This document shows positions 57,114 through 64,000 of a DNA stretch of 64,000 nt, piece after piece (position 1 is the first letter of the stretch; every line of letters starts with the position of its first letter). Below the pieces are notes generated by a model. The model was not told the origin of the DNA, did no database searches, and was given only the letters and a program-made list of their open reading frames with translations. A program made the translations under genes and the position numbers. Origin of the DNA: Cyclaneusma minus (taxonomy: Eukaryota > Ascomycota > Leotiomycetes > Marthamycetales > Marthamycetaceae); the NCBI GenBank assembly GCA_037179335.1, contig JAKZHN010000017.1, positions 62,001 to 126,000 on the forward strand, read 5' to 3'.

Positions 57114-58180
57114 GGTCTGCTGTGAAATTGAAGCCCAAGATCTGATTGCAGAAAGCTGGTCTATATTGACTAGAACCAGAAACTCCCAGGAGCTTCAGCA
57201 GGTACGCCATGGGAGATAGTTCTCAATAAGAACAGATATTAAATGCAGACCATACAAGCGAAGCAATTACAAACACTGCTTCCGCATATTGATCTCTGCG
57301 ACTTCGGTTATAAAGAACACACCCTACCTCCAGCGGACCGCTGCTATGAAATCTTTCCGCGACCACAGCTTAGTTGATATTATTCCCAGTCATTGGAAGT
57401 ATCAACAGTCATCATGAGACGGTGTTCTGGCAGCGTAGATGAATACCGAGAGGGGCTTGGTCGGAGCCTAGCGTGTGTTCATTATAACCGCTGTTATATT
57501 TGCAAGTACAGTGGGACGACAAAAGTCTGAACCCCCTTCCTGTCTCAAACGTGTGGCAGTAGTTAGCTATGTCTTGAAATTTTTACAATATTTAAAAATA
57601 TTTCCAATTATTGGCGATATTTCCAATTACTTGGGATATTTTCAATTGTTTGGAATATTTCCAATTACTGGGGATATTCCCAATTACTAGGGATATTTTC
57701 AATTACTGTGAATATTCTTATATATTGAAGGGGGGTTCAGACTTTTGTCGCATGACTGTATAGTGCCGTCTCAACTTCCTGCTACTGGCCGTGCCTTTGC
57801 CCCCTAAGCAGCTCGCTCAAAGAAGCGCCGATCGTGCCTCAATAAATATAATCACTACTACCGGATTTGCAGACAAGCTGCCTAATCGCCGCACATTTGG
57901 CCCAAGATAACCTCGCGAGGCTGGTGGTGGCCACATGGGAGGTGGATCAAAACTTATCAATCGAAATGGTTCTACCGTATGGATTAGCAATTGCAGGGAA
58001 TGTATATGGCTTGGCAGAATCACCTGAAGGGTAAGTATGCTTTAAAGTAGAGGTTCTGCCGCATCTCGCCATACAAGGATCCCGTCTATCAGACAGCAGC
58101 CATGACTTCTGGCAAAGACTTTCTGCGCGTCGAAGTGCTCTGAGAAATCATCAGAGCATTTGTGTTTCAACAACTGCTAA
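57114..58180. other. Convergent intergenic region with an inverted-repeat element
   Basis: 3' flanks of the exonuclease and FAR1-like genes. Holds the longest copy of the MITE-like element (57507-57760). No gene is seen. Confidence 0.55.
57507..57760. repeat. TA-flanked MITE-like element, copy 2 (254 bp)
   Basis: Begins TACAGTGGGACGACAAAAGT and ends with a sequence whose complement starts TACAGTCATGCGACAAAAGT. The inverted repeats share CGACAAAAGTCTGAACCCCC. The interior from about 57590 is a tandem array of some six to seven degenerate 19-20 bp units of the form CCAATTACTGGGGATATTT. A GTGGCAGTAG.TAGC stretch near the left end also occurs in copy 3. Confidence 0.8.
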
Positions 58181-59152
58181 TCAGAGGTATACGCGCTGCA
58201 TGTCTCGTTCGTACTCGGACCTATCACGGCCGTCTCCGGCAGCAGCCTGCCTCTCTAACAGACTCGCCAGCATCTGATTGTTCTGCTCGGCAACGGCCAT
58301 CAAATGCTCGATGTTCTGGCTCATCTTGTCGATCTTCTGCTCGAGGGTCGTCACACGTTCAGGGACTGGGATCATGGAAGTTTGTCGGATGTCCGGCCGT
58401 TCGAAAGACTTGCTCGGTCGTCCTCGCTTCATCCTCGGCCTGTCCTCGCCAATCTGCACCACCTCATCATCGTCCTCGTATTCGTAGTCCTCCTGCACAT
58501 GCGTCCGGAGGTAGTCTTTCAAGCTGTCTGCCAAATCTCCGTTCTCGGGAGCTCGCGGGGCAAGGCCATTGGTTCGAGGAGCGGCATCATTCAGAAGATG
58601 AGAAGCACGCTGGCCCATGCCAGCTACGGGTACTGGGCCAGCTGTAAACATGCTGGGTATGTGTCCGACTTCCTCGCCGTCTTGCCGCTCGGGTGCATGG
58701 CCCAGCGAACCCATCATGGACTTCCTCTTGCGGGGCGGCTTCTCTTCGCAGATATCCCTTCCATGATTATGCTGTGGGTCCAACATATGAAGCTTCCACC
58801 TCGTGCGTCCTAGCTGGTCCTCCTCGAGGCCTTCAGCGGCGGGAAGGCCCCTGACATCTTCGCCATCGACCCAGCACCTTCGGGCCTCGACTCTGAAAGG
58901 ACAGCCGGTTTTCTTGGAATGGGCGCCCCGTTTTGAGTCGGGCTTTGGTTTGCCGCGATCGCCCTTCCCGCCTCTCTTGCACATGTACACTTTGCGGTTC
59001 GTCTTGCCGTCCTGTGTGTAGATTCCAAAGCCATGGAGGGAAGCAAAAGATTGGAGCGAGGCCATTGCGGTTGCTTGGTCAGGGTGCCAGGTGTCGGGGA
59101 AGGGAGTGTAGAGATGGGGCTCGGCCGACGGGCTGGAGCTGGGAGAAGCCAT
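58181..59152 (-). CDS. FAR1-like DNA-binding protein with AT-hook and C-terminal coiled coil
   Basis: A single exon. I prefer the ATG at 59152 (MASPSSSPS, 323 residues); an in-frame ATG at 59218 adds 22 residues. Residues about 15-125 resemble the FAR1/WRKY-GCM1 zinc-binding fold: SLQSFASLHGFGIYTQDGK, CKRGGKG, KKTGCPFRVEARR, then LHMLDPQHNHGR, with the C-C-H-H pattern. A GRP AT-hook (KRGRPSK) lies around residue 248. The C-terminus is a coiled coil (TTLEQKIDKMSQNIEHLMAVAEQ). FAR1-type domains come from Mutator-like transposases, and stand-alone fungal proteins like this are thought to be transcription regulators. No transposase catalytic region follows, so this is probably a host gene. Confidence 0.75.
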   Translation of the reverse strand: MASPSSSPSAEPHLYTPFPDTWHPDQATAMASLQSFASLHGFGIYTQDGKTNRKVYMCKRGGKGDRGKPKPDSKRGAHSKKTGCPFRVEARRCWVDGEDVRGLPAAEGLEEDQLGRTRWKLHMLDPQHNHGRDICEEKPPRKRKSMMGSLGHAPERQDGEEVGHIPSMFTAGPVPVAGMGQRASHLLNDAAPRTNGLAPRAPENGDLADSLKDYLRTHVQEDYEYEDDDEVVQIGEDRPRMKRGRPSKSFERPDIRQTSMIPVPERVTTLEQKIDKMSQNIEHLMAVAEQNNQMLASLLERQAAAGDGRDRSEYERDMQRVYL

Positions 59153-59365
59153 GCTTGTTGGACGGATGGGCGTTATTGTGAGATACGATAGGTATTTGGG
59201 GCTGGGAAGAACGCACACGCGCTATGCGCTGGATTGCAAGCGGTGCCTGCTTCACTAACGCGGGCGAGAATCGTTGTGAATTAAAGGTTGTTGGAAGTAT
59301 CGCAACTGTCGGACGCGCAGCGATAGGCGATAGCGTGCAATACGCGAGCCTGTCCTCCCAGTTTG

Positions 59366-59551
59366 AACTCGTGGCAGTAACCAGCCATTTATTCTTAATT
59401 TTTGAGAATACTCTTAATTATTGTAAACATTTACAATTACTGGGATTATTTATAATTACTGGGAATATTCGCAATTACTGGGGATATTTTCAATTACTGG
59501 GAATATTCCAAATTATTAAGGGGGGGTTCAGACTTTTGTTGCATAACTGTA
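59366..59551. repeat. MITE-like element, copy 3, left end lost
   Basis: The right end (GGGGGTTCAGACTTTTGTTG, then CATAACTGTA) matches copies 1 and 2. The interior has about five 19-20 bp units. On the left only the CGTGGCAGTA.. part aligns with copy 2; the terminal inverted repeat is not recognisable. The start coordinate is approximate. Confidence 0.7.
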
Positions 59552-59613
59552 TGTCTAGGCAGCTGTCTTATCATTTATTTCAAGCATTTGGCTCTAATTT
59601 TGACTTCCAATCA

Positions 59614-59750
59614 TTATATTCTCAATAACTGGGCGTATTCCAAAGCCTTTGCAATCACTGGGGCATTCCCAAATCACAGTGGGTATTCCTGATTATTGAG
59701 GAGATTCTCAATCTTTGGGAACTTCCAATCACCGGGGATATTCATGACCG
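59614..59750. repeat. Degenerate minisatellite outside the inverted-repeat element
   Basis: Some six to seven units related to CAATNACTGGGGATATTC follow copy 3 but are separated from it by about 60 bp and lie beyond its right end. Either a decayed second element or spread of the internal repeat itself. Confidence 0.5.
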
Positions 59751-59979
59751 AGAATCGTTGTATTCACTGAGTATCTTGCTCTAACAGGAACGCCGAGCAA
59801 ATGCATGCAAGCGGAAAACGGACTTTGCACCTCCCACCCTGCCAGCAACTCGAATCCAAATCAGAAGTGTCCATGGGAAATCAGTAAGACGCTGTCGTGC
59901 CTGTAGAGCCCTCCGGGTATCGCTGCATAATCCCACCACCGTTGGACGATCCCTCCTTCGCTCGCTAAGTACCTAGGTA

Positions 59980-60120
59980 TCGTTTCTAAAAGCTGCTGAC
60001 CGACATATCCATCTTGCTCGAGCGAGCGATTTCTTCGTAGCTCATACCCATCTATGCCTTGCGGATGCTTTCTATCCAGCCCTCTTTAAGTCGCTCAATT
60101 TCAGATACTGTCAGTCCATG
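59980..60120 (-). pseudogene. Short protein-like relic with two in-frame TAG stops
   Basis: The minus strand reads LTVSEIERLKEGWIESIRKA, stop, MGMSYEEIARSSKMDMSVSSF, stop, KRY. The pattern looks like a helix-turn-helix DNA-binding segment. Both stops are TAG, which C-to-T change can produce from CAG. It may be a fragment of a dead mobile element or gene. The family is not identified. Confidence 0.35.
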
Positions 60121-60184
60121 AAATCCCGCTCCCCACGCTCAGCAGATATGCTAGCTCGCTCAGAAAAAGGCAGCCTGGTGCAGA

Positions 60185-63100
60185 CTAAGACTTCTGGAAG
60201 AACCAGGACGTTCGCTTGCTGGAAGGCTGACTCTCATTTTGCAGTCCTGTGATGGCCGGGGGGTGCATATCACCACCGCCGCCACGCAGCGGCTTCGCTA
60301 TCCTGCTGCCTGCGCCACTGAAACTGAATCCGCCTGCACTAGGAGAGTTAAGACCGCGAGTGCTGCCCTGCTTGGCGGCCTCGAGGCGTTCCTTGACGGC
60401 CGTCAGTTGAGCCTCAAACCTAATAAGTTGTCAGTATCAAGTACGTATAGGGGTAGTAGTCATGAGATCACGAGCTTTCCAAGGCTCAGGCCAGCGGGAT
60501 CCGTTTGCAACATACCTATGATTTGCGGCCGTGAGCTTCTCTTGCGAATCCTGTAGCAAGCTCTCCAATGATTGAATTCTCTCATTGCGAGCAATCAACT
60601 TGCGCTCCGCAATAGCAACCTCCTTCTTCAAGCTGCCGTTCTGCTCAACCAACTGGCGCTGCACATGGGTAAGCTGCTCAAGGTTCCTTTCGAGGAAAGC
60701 CATCTTCTTCTGCTGCGCCCTGTTGTTACTCGACCGAAGCACATTGTTGTACTGCTCTCGTGTCTCGTCCAAGCTGATCTCAAGCTCCACAACTCGTTCG
60801 CAGCGGTTTTGCAAATCGCGCATCAAAGACTTCTTCATCACATCGAACTCGGCGATTTGCTGCTGCACGGTCTTGCCGCTTGGTGGGCCTTGTGCGGCGC
60901 CATTGGCACCGGCACCGCCGATCTTGAGTCTGCGCTGGAGATCATCCGAGAGAGCCTTGAGCTTTTCATTCTCGGTAGTCTTGAGGGCAATATCATGCTT
61001 CAGATCCTCTACTAGAGAAAGTTGGACCTCGCGCTTGGAAGTGTAGGCATCCTCAAGTCTTGACTTGATCTCCGCCACGTCGGCATCGGAAAGCTTGCCT
61101 TCGAGCAGGTCCTCGTAGTCTCCCTGCAGAGACTGAAGCTTCTCTTCAAGTAGCTCTGTACGCTTGGAATTACTGTCGCTTATCGTGGAGGAGCCGTACA
61201 TGGAGAGTTCGGCTTGCCGGACAATACCCTGCGTCTCGACAAGCTTCTGGCGGATCTCCTGGAACGAATCGGGCGAAACTGCCTCGCCGGCTGACGACAG
61301 TTCATGTAGAGCATCGACTTGCTCAATAACCTTCTGGATAGAGCGCTCATTTTCTGAGAAGACGTCGCCTCCCATATCGAACCCAGCCATCATCTGAGCC
61401 ATCCTCTCCGCTTTCTTCTTCTCCTTCTCATCCAGCACGGCACTGGTCTCCTTGGCGCTCATCTTGACATCGAGTAACTGCTGCTTGAGTTCATCGAGTT
61501 CCTGTGTGAGTTCGGTATTGGCTTCCTTGAGACCATCCATCGTGATCTTGTCTTCCTTCGACTCGAAACTAAGGCGCTCAAGTTGCATCTTGAATTCATT
61601 GACTTCGGAGGTGAGCCGCTCGTTCTCACGGCCGGTCTTGTTATCGTGCTCTTTGAGATACTGAAGTTCTTCCTTGGCTTCTCGTAAAGATTTCTCGGCA
61701 GCAGCAATTTGGGACTCTCTTTCGGCAATTTGGTCTTGCAGCTCATTCTCTCGGCGTAGGAACTCTTCTCGCTCGTCTTTCTCCAGAGGTAGACTGGGGG
61801 TACCCGAACGTTCTGATATGGCAGGGGTCTCCGATCGATTGTCCGCCTGGAGGCGTGAGGGAGTCGATGGTCTGGGTGCTCGCGCTTCGGCCTTCGCTCC
61901 AGTAATACCGTCTGCAGGCAGGGGCGGTGCCCAGCTCTCTTTCGGTACAGAGACACCACTTCGCCATTGCTGAACTTCGCCCTGCAAGGTCTGCACATAG
62001 TTCTCGAAAGAGGTAACTTGCGACTGGGCCTTTTTGAGCAATAGCTTGAGTTCTGCCGGACTGAGCTCGGCGTTGACTCTGGCCTTGTTCTTGATGGCTT
62101 TTGCTCGCATACCAAATCGCAGAGTACTGACCGTTTCCTCGGCGTTGTAACTACTTGGCGAACAGTTGATGATGAGGGTTGTCCTGCTGTTACCTCCCAA
62201 TGACTCTTGTAATATGCGGGTGAGCTTCGAGTCTCGATATGGAATATGTGACGATTTGCCGTCCGTCAGGTTGTTGATGACCATTCCGAGAGCACTCAAA
62301 CTCTTGTTGATCTTCTTCGCTTCCTCGAGAGTCTGTCCACTGGCACCGGTCTTGCCGACCTTCTCACTACCAGCCAGATCAACCAAGAAGAGCTGTCCAG
62401 ACTTCGCCGATCCCGTCTCAACATTCTTTTGCGTGATGGTGATGACGAAAATTGAATGAGACCGCGAAGATTCGGCGTTCATGTTCGTCGAGGCCACAGC
62501 TCTTGAATTTCCTCCTCGTCTCATCACCTCATAGACCTCCTGAACGCTGCTCACATAGATCTCCAGCAGGCCCTTCACATAGACACCCCTGTTCTTCTCC
62601 TCGTGCACCGGTAAATTGTCATTCTGTGGCTGCAGCAGATCTCGGATGCGCTCCATATAGATTTCCATGTAGCTCACTCGGACAGTGTACTCGATGGTGC
62701 CGGGACTGGACATGATGCTGGCAAAGATCTGTTCGACAATTCTTGGAATCACACCACGGCCCTCGTCATTGTCGATGTCACTACCCATCATGGTGTACGA
62801 CTTTCCTGCACCCGTTTGTCCGTAGGCGAACACAGTTCCATTGTAGCCGTTCAGGATATCGTCGACCGTCGATCGGATGGAGAAGTTGAAGACGTCCGAC
62901 TGCTTGGAGTTCATGTCGAACACCCGGTCGAAAGTGAAGGAACCGGCGGCATCTTTGCTCTGTCGCGCGCAATCTAGTCAGCAGGCGCTCGTGGGAAGAA
63001 GCATGGCTGCCGCATGGGCAGCAGTAGCAGCAGCAGCAGTAGCAGCAGCGACATTGCTTCTGCAGACAGGCCGCATGGACGTACCTCAAGACTGCAGGTA

Positions 63101-63198
63101 TCTTCAGACGCAAACTTCACCACAGGCTGGCCGCCCAACTCGATCTCGGTGCGGTTCTGGGGCCTGAAGCGGGCCACGACTTTGATTTGGTTCGCCAT
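60185..63198 (-). CDS. Kinesin-1 heavy chain (conventional kinesin)
   Basis: Exons are 63198-63085, 62959-60516 and 60419-60185, with introns of 125 and 96 nt, all phases closing to 930 residues. The motor domain is N-terminal: IKVVARFRPQN at 5-15, P-loop GQTGAGKS at about 85-92, switch I NAESSRSH, switch II LVDLAGSEK, and the microtubule-binding HIPYRDSKLTRILQ. The neck and a long coiled-coil stalk follow, from about 340 to 840. The tail ends with a Gly/Arg-rich segment (GSRIAKPLRGGG) and SWFFQKS, a fungal kinesin-1 C-terminus. The length is as in Neurospora kinesin-1 (about 930). It moves vesicles and other cargo toward microtubule plus ends at hyphal tips; no light chain is needed in fungi. 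Confidence 0.95.
63012..63053. repeat. CAG/CTG triplet tract in kinesin intron 1
   Basis: An interrupted run of CAG/TAG triplets on the plus strand (CTG/CTA on the gene strand), inside the first intron (63084-62960). It makes up about a third of the intron. Confidence 0.8.
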
Positions 63199-63801
63199 GG
63201 TGACAAGCTCCAGGGCTCCAGCAGTCCAGTGCTCGTGTGGTGATTTCTGGTGGTGGGATGTCGCTCAGTTGGCGGGCGGAACTTGAGGTTTGGATAAACA
63301 CGCTCGCGTATCGACTAGCGTTTCGCAGGCTGCTAGTGGAATTTTGGGGGTGCTTCCGCAGCCGGGAATGGCTTGGCGACCCCTGAAAGCTGAAGGGAGT
63401 GCCGTCGGCTAGGAGTCGACAGCAGGTATTATTACATGTATTTCTGTTCTTACTACTTCTATTATATATTATTATTTGCTGGGGAGGACAGGCACTCTCG
63501 ATATGTAAACTTTGAATTTTCTGTCACACCACTATGAATGCGCCTCACGGTGTGAATGGCCTGCTGTCTCCCAGCACCAGCTCGGCGGAATGAATTTCAT
63601 TGCGAAAAGATAGAACGCCGTATCCCGCTTTCGAATGCTGCGTGCCCAACTCCAGGAGCAAGGGAAAATTGCAGGCAAAAGGCCCTGCTGCTGTGTCGTG
63701 AAACCCTCCCAACCAGAATGTTGAACACCGTGACGCCCCCCACCATCATCGCCTCGTAACGCGCCCAAGCTTGTACATCTACTCCCGCATAGAACGACCG
63801 A
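63199..63801. other. Intergenic region, no gene seen
   Basis: Upstream region of kinesin-1 and 3' flank of the E2 gene. An AT-rich TATT-type stretch is at 63430-63475. No coding signal. Confidence 0.5.
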
Positions 63802-63925
63802 CTAATCTTCCCAGCTCTTCTCCACTGTCTCACGAACTCGCTTGGTGTATTCCCTCCTGTTGTCCTTGTACAGGTTCGAGGCCTCAACGTTGGCGGGAGA
63901 GCCCGTGTTGGGGTCGTTCAGCAGA
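63802..63925 (-). CDS. Rad6/Ubc2-type ubiquitin-conjugating enzyme E2, last exon only
   Basis: The exon encodes LLNDPNTGSPANVEASNLYK, then the segment ending RVRETVEKSWED and a TAG stop at 63804-63802. This is the conserved C-terminal helix region of Rad6/Ubc2. An acceptor (AAACAG) at 63926-63928 precedes it, in phase with the expected SLLNDP join. The catalytic Cys and the rest lie beyond the window end; the upstream 72 bp read as intron. Unlike yeast Rad6 there is no long acidic tail, as in other filamentous fungi and animals. Rad6 works with Rad18 and Bre1 in DNA repair and H2B ubiquitination. Confidence 0.85.
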
Positions 63926-64000
63926 CTGTTTTCCATATCAGCGGCGAGTTTCATGCCGGGTTGAGGCAGTGATCTCGGGGGGCAACCAACCTTTGAATAC

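Larger units (their letters stand above)
59153..60184. other. Intergenic region with repeat units and a coding relic
   Basis: Holds the truncated copy 3 of the inverted-repeat element, further repeat units at 59614-59750, and a short helix-turn-helix-like relic (59980-60120). No intact gene. Confidence 0.6.

Overview
This window reads as nuclear DNA of a filamentous ascomycete (Pezizomycotina); the class cannot be fixed from the sequence. The evidence is short (about 45-175 nt) GT-AG introns with CTAAC/CTGAC-type branch points, fungal-specific proteins (DASH subunit Ask1, an Msn2/SebA-type stress factor, a fungal kinesin-1 ending in SWFFQKS, bifunctional HIS7), and one repeat copy carrying dense G-to-A and C-to-T transitions typical of repeat-induced point mutation (RIP). 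I see no tRNA, rRNA, CRISPR or prokaryotic operon structure.

Left part (1-25 kb). A Ran-binding-domain protein (3' end outside the window), a Dph6-type diphthine-ammonia ligase with an intron that keeps the reading frame, and an Msn2/SebA C2H2 factor are all on the minus strand. About 8 kb without a recognisable gene follows (8.9-16.97 kb). Then come a large 2OG-Fe(II) oxygenase gene that appears damaged at one or two splice junctions, a Gfo/Idh/MocA oxidoreductase, a doubtful small gene and ASK1.

Middle part (25-49 kb). A secreted BBE-type FAD oxidase, a threonine-aldolase-like PLP enzyme with a GC-AG intron, a full-length ATP-dependent 5-oxoprolinase, and a C2H2 zinc-finger gene full of internal coding repeats. 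Next is an AT-rich RIP relic (37.8-38.4 kb), then Mpe1 (pre-mRNA 3' processing), a PXA-PX-nexin-C membrane protein, Sub1/PC4, and the better-preserved relative of the RIP relic (48.0-49.0 kb).

Right part (49-64 kb). HIS7, a Yippee/Mis18-like CxxC protein with a repeated C-terminal motif, the Rex1-type RNA exonuclease (GC-AG intron), a FAR1-like DNA-binding protein, kinesin-1 heavy chain, and the last exon of a Rad6-type E2 cut by the window end. Two or three copies of a small TA-flanked inverted-repeat element with a minisatellite-like interior lie at 2.5, 57.5 and 59.4 kb.

Most genes are unlinked housekeeping functions, so no pathway cluster is claimed. The least ordinary material is the repeat biology. 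A RIP-mutated copy shares an exact 93-bp unmutated block with 48.9 kb. That block abuts, to the base, a second 90-bp duplication lying upstream of both the 5-oxoprolinase and HIS7 genes in the same orientation. The inverted-repeat family and a zinc-finger gene built from internal duplications add to this. All exon coordinates were derived by hand from splice signals and phase, without transcript data.
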